Shown here: positions 19,372-29,424 of the stretch, one piece after another | Layout of the letters: each line of letters begins with the position of its first letter | How positions within the stretch are numbered: the first letter of the stretch is position 1 | Assembly: GCF_004137795.1 (NCBI RefSeq) | Contig: NZ_NWTM01000004.1 | Location: 1 to 64,000, forward strand | Length of the DNA stretch: 64,000 nt | Reading direction: 5' to 3' | From: Pectobacterium zantedeschiae | GTDB lineage: Bacteria; Pseudomonadota; Gammaproteobacteria; Enterobacterales; Enterobacteriaceae | Position numbers and translations under genes: made by a program | The notes under the pieces: generated by a model | What the model saw: only the letters and a program-made list of their open reading frames with translations | Told to the model about the DNA's origin: nothing | Databases searched by the model: none

Positions 19372-19401
19372 ATGCTGCTCCCTTGGGAGCAGCATTTTTT
19401 T
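19372..19401 (+). terminator. ilvC terminator
   Basis: An 11-bp perfect stem ATGCTGCTCCC / GGGAGCAGCAT followed by TTTTTT, 37 nt after the stop. Confidence 0.95.
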
Positions 19402-19453
19402 ACTCGTAGTTATCCCTTAGTCTGCGTTATCTACGCTGCATATCGGCTGTGCT

Positions 19454-20080
19454 TTAGCGTGAGGAAAGTGCCAGCGCAGTGGTTAATTCAGATTTTGTCA
19501 TCCGTACACAGTAAGACGGCATATTCCTTTCAAAACGCCATCCCTCAGACAATTTTCCAGCATCGACGACATCAAATCCAAATGCGTCATAGAGTTTGGC
19601 CACAATGGCTTTTTCCTGCTCATCATCACCCGCAATCGGTAATGCCCGACGATTGGCAGAACCCGCAGGCAAACCATCACTTTCAAGCTGCGTCATGGGG
19701 ATGGCATTGAACGCTTTGGTAATCTTTGCGCTCGGTAAATAACCGGCCAGTAGTTCGCTGGTGGTAGTGCTGCGCGTATCAAGTGCGGTTACCTCGCCAT
19801 CTCGCTCGGTATAGTAGTTGACGGCATCGATGACGGATTTGCCCTGTAAAGCTTTCTCTGGGAGCTTATCGATAGCGGTAAAGGGAACGGCGATAACAAT
19901 AATGTCGCCAAATAGCGCTGCCTGAGTGCCGGTTCCGATATCGCAGCCGATCATGGGACGGAGACTGAAAAGCGACTGGGGATCGCGTGAGTTGCTGAGC
20001 ATGACTTGATGACCGTTCTGAAGCGCTAATTTCGCTATCGCTCGCCCAACAAAGCCTGCACCAATAATGCCAATTTTCAT
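19454..20080 (-). CDS. NADP-binding oxidoreductase, F420-dependent reductase-like
   Basis: 208-aa protein with an N-terminal Rossmann motif (MKIGIIGAGFVGRAIAKLAL) and the pattern SNSRDPQSL at the end of the second strand, typical of NADP-binding members of the F420-oxidoreductase-like family (PF03807). Later features VIAVPFTAI, NAIP and LPIAGDD fit the same family. Enterobacteria do not make F420, so NADP is the likely cofactor. The substrate is unknown. It is divergent from the LysR gene at 20182, which is its probable regulator. Confidence 0.75.
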   Translation of the reverse strand: MKIGIIGAGFVGRAIAKLALQNGHQVMLSNSRDPQSLFSLRPMIGCDIGTGTQAALFGDIIVIAVPFTAIDKLPEKALQGKSVIDAVNYYTERDGEVTALDTRSTTTSELLAGYLPSAKITKAFNAIPMTQLESDGLPAGSANRRALPIAGDDEQEKAIVAKLYDAFGFDVVDAGKLSEGWRFERNMPSYCVRMTKSELTTALALSSR

Positions 20081-20181
20081 CTTTTTCTCCTTAATGCTTT
20101 TGAGAAGAAAATCTTAATTGCCTACAATTTGAAGATAAATCGTGATTTTAAGAGAAAACAAACAACAAATATGAGCGAATC

Positions 20182-21069
20182 ATGGATCGACTAACCAGTA
20201 TGAACATCTTTGTCAAAGCGTCGGAGTTGGGGTCTTTTGCCGCCGCCGCAGAGGGGCTGGGCATCTCACCACAGATGGTGGCGAAGCAAGTGGCATGGCT
20301 CGAAGCGAGGCTCGGCGTTCGGTTACTGAACCGCACCACGCGTAAACAGAGCCTGACGGATATTGGTCTGCGCTATTACGAGCGCTGCAAGGTTGTGCTT
20401 GCCGAAGCGGAGGACGCCGATGCGATTGCCCGTGAAATGCAGGTGACACCTTCCGGTATTATTCAGGTGAATGCACCGGTTACCTGGGGATCGCATTTGC
20501 TCGCGCCGTTTATCACAGGCTATCTCGCACGTTACCCCGACACGCAAATTGCGCTGACGCTGAATGATCGGATTGTCGATCCTATTGAGGAGGGGTTTGA
20601 AGTCATCATTCGCATCGGTGAATTGGCGGATAGTTCAATGGTGGCCTGGCCGCTTCAACCTTACTCGTTGATCGCTTGCGCATCACCTGACTATCTGGCT
20701 CGTGCAGGCTCACCGGATACTCCATCGAGCCTTGCACGCCATGCCTGTCTTATTTATGGCGCCCGCGCTGTCGCGACGTCTTGTCGGTGGGTATTTCAGA
20801 AGGACGGGAAGCCTGAAGAAGTTAGGCCGGAAGGTAGGCTTTTTGCTAATGATTGGAATGCACTGTTGCATGCTGCGATAGCGGGATATGGCATCACGCT
20901 TGGGCCAGAAGCTGTGTTACGCAAGGAAATTGATCGCGGACGACTGGTTCAGGTGCTCTCTGACTATAATGGGCCTGCCCGCCCGGTTCATGTCATGGTG
21001 CCGATGGGACGGCGATCGGCGGTTAAAATTAAAACCTTTGTTGATGCCGTCAGAGCAAATTTCGGATAA
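20182..21069 (+). CDS. LysR-type transcriptional regulator (CrgA-like)
   Basis: 295 aa, with the N-terminal HTH MDRLTSMNIFVKASELGSF, which is the CrgA/DsdC-like subgroup, and a type 2 periplasmic-binding-like effector domain. The 101-nt divergent spacer to the oxidoreductase gene is typical of a LysR regulator controlling its neighbour. The ligand is unknown. Confidence 0.85.
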   Translation: MDRLTSMNIFVKASELGSFAAAAEGLGISPQMVAKQVAWLEARLGVRLLNRTTRKQSLTDIGLRYYERCKVVLAEAEDADAIAREMQVTPSGIIQVNAPVTWGSHLLAPFITGYLARYPDTQIALTLNDRIVDPIEEGFEVIIRIGELADSSMVAWPLQPYSLIACASPDYLARAGSPDTPSSLARHACLIYGARAVATSCRWVFQKDGKPEEVRPEGRLFANDWNALLHAAIAGYGITLGPEAVLRKEIDRGRLVQVLSDYNGPARPVHVMVPMGRRSAVKIKTFVDAVRANFG

Positions 21070-21076
21070 AAATGAG

Positions 21077-21103
21077 CCCGTGGCACAGTGACTGTGCCAC
21101 GGG
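21077..21103. terminator. Bidirectional terminator between LysR gene and putP
   Basis: A 12-bp perfect stem CCCGTGGCACAG / CTGTGCCACGGG with loop TGA. On the minus strand it is followed by CTCATTTTT, so it probably stops putP transcription; the plus side has only a weak U-run. Confidence 0.8.
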
Positions 21104-21111
21104 TGTTATGA

Positions 21112-22596
21112 CTAAACGGACTGGTACTCTGCTTCTGCTTGATTGAAGCGATCGGTAATTGCTTTTGATGGTGCTTTACCCAGCAGGCTGACGATAAAAA
21201 TGGTCAGGCTGTTGAAGATGAATCCAGGGATGATTTCATACAGGCCCAGCCAGGCGTACTGTTTCCAGACCAGCACGGTTGCTGCCCCCACGATCATACC
21301 GAGCAGAGCGCCGTTACGCGTCATACGTGGCCACAGCAGAGAAATCAGAATCACCGGTCCGAAGGCGGCACCGAACCCTGCCCAGGCATAGCTCACCAGA
21401 CCCAGTACACGGTTTTCAGGGTTCAGCGACAGCGCGATAGCAATGATAGCGACTAATAGCACCATCGCGCGTCCCACCCATACCAACTCTTTCTGACTGG
21501 CATTTTTGCGCAGGAATGGCTTGTATAAATCTTCGGTGATGGCACTGGAGCACACCAGCAACTGGCAGCTCAGCGTACTCATGACTGCAGCTAAAATCGC
21601 CGATAGCAGAACGCCAGCAATCCACGGGTTGAACAGCAGCATGGATAACTCGATAAAGACGCGCTCGCTATTCTGCGCCACGTTGCCCGCCTGGTCAGGG
21701 TTATTGCTGAAGTAGGCGATGCCGAAAAAGCCCACCGTCACCGCACCGGCCAAACAAAGAATCATCCAGGTCATACTGATGCGGCGCGCGCTGTGGATCG
21801 TGTGGTGTGAATCCGCAGCCATAAAACGCGCCAGAATATGCGGCTGGCCGAAATAGCCCAAGCCCCAGCCCATCAGTGAGATAATGGCGACAAAATTCAG
21901 CCCTTTAAACATATCCAGATTGGCCGGATTTTTCGCTTCAATCACCATGAGTGAGGTGTCTATTCCTCCCAGCGATAAAATGACCATCACAGGCGTCAGG
22001 ATCAGGGCGAAAATCATCAGGCTGGCCTGAACGGTGTCCGTCCAGCTTACAGCCAGAAAGCCGCCGATAAAGGTATAGGCTATAGTCGCTGCGGCCCCTG
22101 CCCATAATGCGGTGCCGTAGCTCATTCCAAAGGTGCTTTCAAACAGACGAGCCCCCGCGACGACGCCGGATGCACAATAGATGGTGAAGAAAACCAGGAT
22201 GACTAACGCGGAGATCACACGCAGTAATTTGCTGTTATCTTCAAAGCGGTGGGTGAAATAGTCAGGCAGGGTGAGTGCATTGTGGTTTATTTCGGTGTGT
22301 ACGCGCAGGCGTCCAGCGACCCATTTCCAATTCAGGTAGGCACCTAGCGTCAGACCAATCGCGATCCAGCTTTCAGAAATACCAGAAATGAAAATGGCAC
22401 CCGGTAGCCCCATCAGCAGCCAGCCGCTCATATCGGAAGCACCCGCCGACAGTGCGGTCACTACGCTACCCATCCGACGCCCGCCCAGAATGTAATCGCC
22501 AAAGTTATTGGTGGCGCGGTAGGCAAACAGGCCGATGAGGACCATCCCGAAAATGTACACCAAAAACGTCACCAGCATGGGTGTGCTTATTGTCAT
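21112..22596 (-). CDS. putP: Sodium/proline symporter
   Basis: 494-aa inner-membrane Na+/solute symporter (SSS family), with many hydrophobic segments consistent with 13 transmembrane helices. The family block LGGRRMGSVVTALSAGASDM and the following SGWLLMGLPGAIF match E. coli PutP, where this region contributes to Na+ and proline binding. It is divergent from putA across a 196-nt control region. It supplies proline to PutA. Confidence 0.96.
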   Translation of the reverse strand: MTISTPMLVTFLVYIFGMVLIGLFAYRATNNFGDYILGGRRMGSVVTALSAGASDMSGWLLMGLPGAIFISGISESWIAIGLTLGAYLNWKWVAGRLRVHTEINHNALTLPDYFTHRFEDNSKLLRVISALVILVFFTIYCASGVVAGARLFESTFGMSYGTALWAGAAATIAYTFIGGFLAVSWTDTVQASLMIFALILTPVMVILSLGGIDTSLMVIEAKNPANLDMFKGLNFVAIISLMGWGLGYFGQPHILARFMAADSHHTIHSARRISMTWMILCLAGAVTVGFFGIAYFSNNPDQAGNVAQNSERVFIELSMLLFNPWIAGVLLSAILAAVMSTLSCQLLVCSSAITEDLYKPFLRKNASQKELVWVGRAMVLLVAIIAIALSLNPENRVLGLVSYAWAGFGAAFGPVILISLLWPRMTRNGALLGMIVGAATVLVWKQYAWLGLYEIIPGFIFNSLTIFIVSLLGKAPSKAITDRFNQAEAEYQSV

Positions 22597-22718
22597 TTAA
22601 CTCTCCACATTCTTTTTCGTGCCGCTGTCGCAGCGACGCTGTGTTTTATCGTAATCACTCAGGCCGGAACGAGGTCTGAAGGTGATGATGGGCAGCAACC
22701 GTTCCATTTGTTAACAAG

Positions 22719-22734
22719 GTTGCACAAAGTTGCA
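22719..22734. promoter_or_regulatory. Candidate PutA operators
   Basis: Two direct GTTGCA motifs (22719-22724 and 22729-22734), ten bp apart, lie in the putP-putA spacer. GTTGCA is the core I recall for the E. coli PutA ribbon-helix-helix repressor. Spacing by one helical turn suits dimers binding the same face. Confidence 0.65.
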
Positions 22735-22792
22735 ACATGGTTGATATTGACGTTATCCCGATGTGCATCTTCTCATTACAGGAGTGGACTTT

Positions 22793-25700
22793 ATGGGCTC
22801 TACCACGATGGGTGTAAAACTCGATGAGGAAACGCGCGAGCGTATCAAGATCGCTGCACAGCGTATTGATCGCACACCGCACTGGCTGATCAAACAGGCT
22901 ATTTTCCATTACCTCGAACGCCTCGAAAGTGGCCTCGACACTCCTGAAACACCGCAATCGGCGAATATCAGCCGCACTGAAGCGGAAGAGATTATGCCGC
23001 AATCTCGGCAAGAAGAAACCTACCAACCCTTTCTGGATTTCGCCGAACAGGTTCTTCCCCAGTCAGTGACTCGCGCCGCGATTACTTCTGCTTATCGCCG
23101 TCCCGAAAGTGAACTGGTACCTATCTTGCTTGAACAAGCAAGACTTACCGATGAAATGTCGCAGTTAACGCAGAAACTGGCTTATCGACTGGCAGAGAAA
23201 TTACGCAGTCAGAAAGCCGGAAGTGGACGTGCGGGGATTGTGCAAGGGTTACTACAGGAATTCTCCCTTTCTTCTCAGGAAGGGGTGGCGCTGATGTGTT
23301 TAGCCGAAGCGCTGCTGCGTATTCCTGATAAATCTACGCGCGATGCGCTAATCCGCGACAAGATCAGCAGAGGGAACTGGCAGGCACATCTTGGCCACAG
23401 CCCATCGCTTTTCGTGAACGCTGCAACCTGGGGTCTACTGTTTACCGGAAAGTTGGTGGCGACACACAATGAAGCGAATCTGTCTAATTCTCTTAACCGC
23501 ATCATCGGTAAACGCGGTGAGCCGCTCGTCCGCAAAGGTGTCGATATGGCTATGCGGCTGATGGGGGAGCAGTTTGTCACCGGGGAAACGATCGGTGAGG
23601 CGCTGGCTAACGCCCGTGAACGGGAAAATAAAGGCTTCCGCTACTCTTACGATATGTTAGGCGAGGCGGCGCTGACGGCGCACGATGCTGCTGCTTATCT
23701 GACGGCCTATCAACAGGCGATTCATGCTATCGGCAAAGCCTCAAACGGGCGTGGAATTTATGAAGGGCCGGGCATCTCCATCAAGCTATCGGCGCTACAT
23801 CCGCGCTATAGCCGTGCGCAGTATGATCGTGTGATCGATGAGTTGTACCCACGGCTGTTATCACTGACGCTGTTGGCGCGGCAGTACGATATCGGGATCA
23901 ATATTGACGCAGAGGAAGCCGATCGACTGGAGATCTCACTCGATCTGCTAGAAAAGCTCTGTATGGAGCCGCAGCTGGCGGGGTGGAACGGTATCGGGTT
24001 TGTGATTCAGGCTTACCAGAAGCGTTGCCCGTATGTGATCGATGTACTGATTGAGATGGCGCAGCGCAGCCGTCGGCGGTTGATGATTCGTCTGGTGAAA
24101 GGCGCGTACTGGGACAGTGAAATCAAACGGGCGCAGGTTGACGGGTTGGAGGGTTATCCGGTCTACACGCGTAAGGTCTATACCGATGTGTCTTATCTGG
24201 CCTGCGCCCGCAAGCTGCTGGCCGTACCCAATCTGATTTACCCGCAGTTTGCCACGCACAATGCGCAGACGTTAAGTGCGATCTACCACATGGCGGGCAA
24301 CAATTATTACCCCGGTCAGTATGAGTTCCAATGCCTGCACGGCATGGGGGAACCGCTCTATGATCAGGTTGTTGGGGCTGTTGCGGACGGCAAACTGAAC
24401 CGTCCGTGCCGTATCTACGCTCCGGTCGGAACCCATGAAACGCTACTGGCTTATCTGGTGCGACGCCTGTTGGAAAATGGCGCGAATACCTCATTTGTTA
24501 ATCGCATTGCGGATACGTCAATGGCACTGGAAACACTCATTGCCGATCCGATTCGCGGCGTAGAGGCGTTGGCAAAAGTGGAATGGAGCATGGGCGTACC
24601 GCATCCCCGTATTCCTCTGCCGCGTCAGCTATATGGCCAGGAGCGGAAAAATTCGAGCGGGCTGGATCTCTCTAATGAACATCGGTTGGCTTCGCTCTCC
24701 AGCGCGTTGCTGAGTCATGCGGTGCAGCCGTGGTATGCCGAGCCGATGATTGAGGGGGAGTGTGAGGCGAGTGAACAAAAGCCCGTGGTGAATCCCGCCG
24801 ATGTTCACGATGTGGTGGGCTATGTACGTGATGCCTCCACCGCGGATGTTGAATTGGCGCTAGCGGCGGCGGCACGTGCCGGTACCATCTGGTTTGCGAC
24901 GCCGCCCACAGAGCGTGCGGCAATATTGAATCGAGCCGCATCACTGATGGAAGGGCAGTTGCAAAGTCTGCTGGGGTTGCTGGTGCGGGAAGCCGGTAAA
25001 TCCTTCAGTAACGCGATTGCGGAAGTGCGCGAAGCGGTAGATTTCTTACGCTATTACGCGAGTCAGGTTCGGGAAACCTTCGCCAGCGATACTTATCGTC
25101 CGCTGGGGCCTGTCGTCTGTATTAGTCCGTGGAATTTCCCGCTGGCGATCTTTACCGGGCAAATCTCTGCCGCACTGGCGGCAGGAAACAGCGTATTGGC
25201 GAAACCCGCTGAGCAAACGCCGCTGATTGCGGCACAGGCCGTGCGTATTTTGCATGAAGCGGGTGTTCCCATCGGTGTATTGCAACTGTTGCCGGGATTG
25301 GGGGAAACGATCGGCACGGCGTTGGTGAACGATGAACGGGTACGCGGCGTGGTGTTTACCGGTTCGACTGCCGTGGCCAAAATCCTGCAACGCAGCATTG
25401 CTGGTCGGCTAGATCCACAGGGACGTTTGACGCCACTGATAGCTGAAACGGGTGGCCTGAATGCCATGATTGTCGACTCGTCCGCGCTGACGGAACAGGT
25501 GGTGAATGACGTGATGGCCTCAGCGTTCGACAGTGCTGGGCAGCGTTGTTCGGCACTGCGTCTTTTGTGCCTGCAAGAGGACATTGCGGATCGCACGCTG
25601 ACTATGCTGCGTGGCGCGATGGCGGAGTGTCGAATGGGGAATCCTGAGCGACTATCGACCGACATCGGCCCGCTGATTGATGCCGAGGCGAAAGAGAATG

Positions 25701-26764
25701 TAGAGCAGCATATTCAGACGATGCGGGCGAAAGGTCATACGGTGTATCAGGCTGCGTACCCGCATGATGAGGCGGCGTGCTATCGGGGAACGTTTGTGAA
25801 GCCGACGCTGATTGAGCTGACTGACATTGGTGAGCTGGAAAAAGAAGTTTTTGGTCCAGTTTTACACATCGTTCGCTATCAAAGCCAGCAGTTGGATACG
25901 TTAATTGAACAGATAAATGCGGCGGGCTATGGTCTGACGCTGGGTGTGCATACGCGCATTGATGAGACTATCCAGCGCGTGACGAGCCGGGCGAAGGTGG
26001 GCAACCAGTACGTGAACCGCAATATGGTGGGGGCCGTTGTCGGCGTTCAGCCTTTTGGCGGGGAAGGCTTATCGGGAACCGGGCCAAAAGCTGGCGGGCC
26101 GCTTTACCTGTATCGTTTGCTGGCACACCGGCAGGACGACGCGATCGCGGTAGAATTTGCCAGGAATAGCCGTGAGCAGGCACCGGATACCTCTGCCCGA
26201 ACATTGCTGTTGGCGGGGTTACAAGCGTTGGAAGATTGGGCGATTGCTGGCGAACGTCATGAGCTGGCGGCACAGTGCCTGCGTTACAGAGAACATAGCG
26301 TCAGCGGAACAACGCGACGGTTGCCCGGCCCGACAGGGGAGAGTAATACCTACACGCTGCTGCCGCGCGAGCGGATATTGTGTCTGGCGGACAATGATGA
26401 GGATCGCCTGATTCAGGCCGCTGCGGTGCTGGCAACGGGTGGGAAACTGCTGTGGCCGGAAAGCGAGCATGAGAAAACGCTCTATGCCCGTTTGCCTGAG
26501 GGGGTTCAGTCGCGCATTCAATTCACGCATGACTGGCAACAGCATGATGAGATGTCTTTTCATGGTGCCATCTACCATGGGGATGCTGATCGATTACGTC
26601 AGGTCAGCGAGGCGCTTGCAGAACGCGATGGCCCGATTATTCTGCTGCTGGGCTATACGCATGGCGATACCGATGTTCAACTGGAACGTCTGCTGATTGA
26701 ACGTTCTTTAAGTATCAATACCGCTGCTGCGGGCGGTAATGCGAGCCTGATGACGATAGGCTAA
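22793..26764 (+). CDS. putA: Trifunctional PutA: repressor, proline dehydrogenase, P5C dehydrogenase
   Basis: 1323-aa flavoprotein oxidising proline to glutamate and, when reduced proline is absent, repressing the put genes. Residues 1-47 are a ribbon-helix-helix domain (MGVKLDEETRERIKIAA). The FAD proline dehydrogenase barrel runs roughly 250-610 (RLVKGAYWDSEIKRAQ, YQKRCPYVID). The aldehyde dehydrogenase runs about 640-1130 with catalytic Cys919 in DSAGQRCSALR. A C-terminal extra domain follows. ATG 22793 has AGGAG upstream and matches E. coli; the frame is open from 22763. Confidence 0.97.
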   Translation: MGSTTMGVKLDEETRERIKIAAQRIDRTPHWLIKQAIFHYLERLESGLDTPETPQSANISRTEAEEIMPQSRQEETYQPFLDFAEQVLPQSVTRAAITSAYRRPESELVPILLEQARLTDEMSQLTQKLAYRLAEKLRSQKAGSGRAGIVQGLLQEFSLSSQEGVALMCLAEALLRIPDKSTRDALIRDKISRGNWQAHLGHSPSLFVNAATWGLLFTGKLVATHNEANLSNSLNRIIGKRGEPLVRKGVDMAMRLMGEQFVTGETIGEALANARERENKGFRYSYDMLGEAALTAHDAAAYLTAYQQAIHAIGKASNGRGIYEGPGISIKLSALHPRYSRAQYDRVIDELYPRLLSLTLLARQYDIGINIDAEEADRLEISLDLLEKLCMEPQLAGWNGIGFVIQAYQKRCPYVIDVLIEMAQRSRRRLMIRLVKGAYWDSEIKRAQVDGLEGYPVYTRKVYTDVSYLACARKLLAVPNLIYPQFATHNAQTLSAIYHMAGNNYYPGQYEFQCLHGMGEPLYDQVVGAVADGKLNRPCRIYAPVGTHETLLAYLVRRLLENGANTSFVNRIADTSMALETLIADPIRGVEALAKVEWSMGVPHPRIPLPRQLYGQERKNSSGLDLSNEHRLASLSSALLSHAVQPWYAEPMIEGECEASEQKPVVNPADVHDVVGYVRDASTADVELALAAAARAGTIWFATPPTERAAILNRAASLMEGQLQSLLGLLVREAGKSFSNAIAEVREAVDFLRYYASQVRETFASDTYRPLGPVVCISPWNFPLAIFTGQISAALAAGNSVLAKPAEQTPLIAAQAVRILHEAGVPIGVLQLLPGLGETIGTALVNDERVRGVVFTGSTAVAKILQRSIAGRLDPQGRLTPLIAETGGLNAMIVDSSALTEQVVNDVMASAFDSAGQRCSALRLLCLQEDIADRTLTMLRGAMAECRMGNPERLSTDIGPLIDAEAKENVEQHIQTMRAKGHTVYQAAYPHDEAACYRGTFVKPTLIELTDIGELEKEVFGPVLHIVRYQSQQLDTLIEQINAAGYGLTLGVHTRIDETIQRVTSRAKVGNQYVNRNMVGAVVGVQPFGGEGLSGTGPKAGGPLYLYRLLAHRQDDAIAVEFARNSREQAPDTSARTLLLAGLQALEDWAIAGERHELAAQCLRYREHSVSGTTRRLPGPTGESNTYTLLPRERILCLADNDEDRLIQAAAVLATGGKLLWPESEHEKTLYARLPEGVQSRIQFTHDWQQHDEMSFHGAIYHGDADRLRQVSEALAERDGPIILLLGYTHGDTDVQLERLLIERSLSINTAAAGGNASLMTIG

Positions 26765-26776
26765 GGTGTTCAATAG

Positions 26777-26813
26777 AAAAAGTGCGCCGAACCGGAAGGT
26801 GGGCGCGCTTTTT
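26777..26813. terminator. Terminator between putA and ppiC
   Basis: Stem AGTGCGCC / GGCGCGCT flanked by A-run and TTTTT, so it works in both directions between the convergent putA and ppiC genes. Confidence 0.8.
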
Positions 26814-26838
26814 ATGTTTGGAGCGGTTGGGGGATGAC

Positions 26839-27120
26839 TTAGTTGCGGTATAGCACCTTGATTACATGGTAACCAAACTGGGTTTTCACCGGACCAAACG
26901 GTTTCAGCAATTCACAGGAAAACACCGCTTTATCGAAAGCAGGTACCATGTCGCCTTTACGAAACTCACCTAAATCGCCGCCGTTGCGTTTTGAAGGACA
27001 GGTTGAATGTTTCTGCGCCAGTTTTTGGAAATCGGCACCTTTCTCCAGTTGAGCAAGAATGTCGTTAGCCTGCTGTTCGGTGTCCACCAGAATGTGCAGG
27101 GCTGCTGCGGTATTTGCCAT
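26839..27120 (-). CDS. ppiC: Peptidyl-prolyl isomerase C (parvulin)
   Basis: 93-aa cytoplasmic parvulin, the same length as E. coli PpiC. Family motifs [24 protein letters not shown] and FGYHVIKV are present, including both conserved histidines. The frame extends to 27222, but the conserved start (MANTAAALH) is ATG 27120 with a nearby GGTAAC-type ribosome site. It is divergent from rep. Confidence 0.96.
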   Translation of the reverse strand: MANTAAALHILVDTEQQANDILAQLEKGADFQKLAQKHSTCPSKRNGGDLGEFRKGDMVPAFDKAVFSCELLKPFGPVKTQFGYHVIKVLYRN

Positions 27121-27279
27121 GTTGTTACCTTTTTGCAAAAGTGATTCCTGCGCGCAATGTAACATTTGCAACGCAAGATGTAGACAGTGACGTGCTTTCC
27201 TTAATAACAAATCCTCGGTCAAGATCGGTATCGCTTTCTGCTACAATCGCCTTCCGTTTTATGAGTGAGCAAGATCGTT

Positions 27280-29301
27280 ATGCGCTTAAACCCCAGCCAA
27301 CAACATGCTGTCGAATTCGTCACCGGACCTTGTCTGGTACTGGCGGGCGCAGGCTCAGGCAAGACCCGCGTTATCACCAATAAAATTGCGCACCTTATCC
27401 GTCAGTGTGGCTATCAGGCTCGGCACATTGCTGCTGTGACCTTTACCAACAAAGCGGCACGTGAAATGAAAGAACGTGTTGCGCAAACGCTGGGGCGTAA
27501 AGAAACACGCGGGCTGATGATTGCGACCTTCCATACGCTGGGACTGGAAATCATCAAGCGTGAATACGCTGCGCTGGGCATGAAATCTAATTTCTCCCTG
27601 TTTGACGATCAGGATCAGATGGCACTGCTGAAAGAGCTCACGGAGCAGTGGCTGGAAAATGATAAAGTTCTGCTGCAACAGCTGATCTCAACGATCTCAA
27701 ACTGGAAAAACGATCTGATCGATCCTGCGGGTGCGGCGGCGACGGCTCGGTCTGAACGCGACAAGCTGTTTGTACATTGCTACTCGCTTTATCACGAGCA
27801 TCTGCGTGCCTGTAACGTGCTGGATTTCGACGATCTGATTCTGCTTCCTACGCTATTGCTGAAGCGGAATGCCGAGGTGCGTGAACGCTGGCAGAACCGC
27901 TTGCGCTACCTGCTGGTGGATGAATATCAGGACACCAACACCAGCCAATATGAGCTGGTTAAGCTGCTGGTCGGCACCCGCGCACGTTTTACCGTCGTTG
28001 GAGATGACGATCAGTCTATTTACTCCTGGCGCGGCGCACGACCACAGAACCTGGTGCTGCTACAGCAGGATTTTCCCGCACTTGACGTGATCAAACTGGA
28101 ACAAAACTACCGCTCATCGGGGCGTATCCTGAAAGCGGCCAATATTCTTATTGCCAATAACCCGCACGTTTTTGAAAAGCGACTGTTCTCGGAGCTGGGT
28201 TACGGTGATGAACTTAAAGTGATTACTGCCAACAGCGAAGATCACGAGGCGGAGCGGGTTGTTGGTGAGCTGATTGCCCATCACTTTATTAAAAAGACGC
28301 AGTACGGTGACTATGCCATTTTGTATCGTGGTAACCACCAGTCGCGTCTGTTTGAAAAGATGCTGATGCAGAACCGTATTCCGTATCGTATCTCCGGTGG
28401 CACGTCCTTTTTCTCACGGCCTGAAATCAAAGATTTGCTGGCTTACCTGCGTGTATTGACTAACCCGGACGATGACAGCGCGTTCTTACGTATTGTGAAT
28501 ACGCCCAAGCGTGAGATTGGCCCTGCGACGATGAAGAAGTTGGGCGAGTGGGCAGGGCAACGTAATAAAGGCCTGTTCAGCGCGAGTTTTGATCTCGGGC
28601 TCAGCCAGTCACTGACCGGCCGTGGGTTGGAATCACTGCAACGGTTTACCCAGTGGTTGGCGGAGATTGCCCGCCTGGCAGAGCGTGAACCGGTGGCTGC
28701 CGTGCGCGACCTGATACATGGGTTGGACTACGAAAGCTGGCTCTATGAAACCTCGCCAAGCCCAAAAGCCGCAGAAATGCGGATGAAGAACGTCAATCAG
28801 CTATTTAGCTGGATGACGGAAATGCTGGAAGGCTCCGAACTGGATGAACCCATGACGCTGACGCAGGTGGTGACGCGCTTCACGCTGCGGGACATGATGG
28901 AGCGTGGTGAAAGTGAAGAGGAACTGGATCAGGTACAGCTGATGACGCTCCATGCATCCAAAGGCCTGGAGTTCCCATACGTCTTTTTGGTTGGGATGGA
29001 AGAAGGCCTGTTGCCACACCAGAGCAGTATTGATGAAGATAACGTCGACGAAGAACGTCGTCTGGCATACGTGGGGATTACGCGTGCCCAACGCGAGCTG
29101 TTTTTCACGTTGTGCAAAGAACGCCGCCAGTATGGCGAACTGGTACGCCCAGAACCGAGTCGCTTCCTGCTTGAACTACCGCAGGATGATGTCGTGTGGG
29201 AAACGGAAAGAAAGGTCGTTAGCGCACAAGAGCGTATGCAGAAAGGTCAGACTAACGTTGCTAATATTCGAGCGATGTTAGCGAAAGCCAAAGGGGAATA
29301 A
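27280..29301 (+). CDS. rep: ATP-dependent DNA helicase Rep
   Basis: 673-aa superfamily 1A 3'-5' helicase that helps replisomes pass protein roadblocks and restarts forks; exactly the E. coli length. It has Walker A AGAGSGKT (about residues 22-29), motif [10 protein letters not shown], motif [16 protein letters not shown] and motif [12 protein letters not shown] small C-terminal tail (binds DnaB in E. coli) is kept. ATG 27280 (MRLNPSQQ) is chosen by homology; the frame opens at GTG/ATG-like codons from 27265. Confidence 0.97.
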   Translation: MRLNPSQQHAVEFVTGPCLVLAGAGSGKTRVITNKIAHLIRQCGYQARHIAAVTFTNKAAREMKERVAQTLGRKETRGLMIATFHTLGLEIIKREYAALGMKSNFSLFDDQDQMALLKELTEQWLENDKVLLQQLISTISNWKNDLIDPAGAAATARSERDKLFVHCYSLYHEHLRACNVLDFDDLILLPTLLLKRNAEVRERWQNRLRYLLVDEYQDTNTSQYELVKLLVGTRARFTVVGDDDQSIYSWRGARPQNLVLLQQDFPALDVIKLEQNYRSSGRILKAANILIANNPHVFEKRLFSELGYGDELKVITANSEDHEAERVVGELIAHHFIKKTQYGDYAILYRGNHQSRLFEKMLMQNRIPYRISGGTSFFSRPEIKDLLAYLRVLTNPDDDSAFLRIVNTPKREIGPATMKKLGEWAGQRNKGLFSASFDLGLSQSLTGRGLESLQRFTQWLAEIARLAEREPVAAVRDLIHGLDYESWLYETSPSPKAAEMRMKNVNQLFSWMTEMLEGSELDEPMTLTQVVTRFTLRDMMERGESEEELDQVQLMTLHASKGLEFPYVFLVGMEEGLLPHQSSIDEDNVDEERRLAYVGITRAQRELFFTLCKERRQYGELVRPEPSRFLLELPQDDVVWETERKVVSAQERMQKGQTNVANIRAMLAKAKGE

Positions 29302-29305
29302 CCAT

Positions 29306-29395
29306 CCCCGTCATACTTTAAGCTGCATGTGCGTTGGCAATATTCGGCTCATCTCTGAGCCTCGCCCGAAGGGCCGCCGCAAGCGGTGTTCAAAA
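29306..29395. repeat. Dispersed repeat, truncated copy 1
   Basis: From 29312 an 83-nt stretch (starts CATACTTTAAGCTGCATGTG, ends GTGTTCAAA) matches the reverse complement of 34503-34585 with about four mismatches. It contains hairpin-forming parts (GGCTCATCTCTGAGCC and GCCGCCGCAAGCGG). It lacks the left end present in copy 2. It lies between rep and gppA, which are convergent, so it may also serve as a transcription end. Confidence 0.9.
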
Positions 29396-29424
29396 CGTTA
29401 AATTTTTGTCCTGCATAGGGGATG

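Noticed and set aside
22655-23026. 123-codon minus-strand frame at the put control region
   Set aside because: Antisense to putA start and overlapping the operators; no conserved features.
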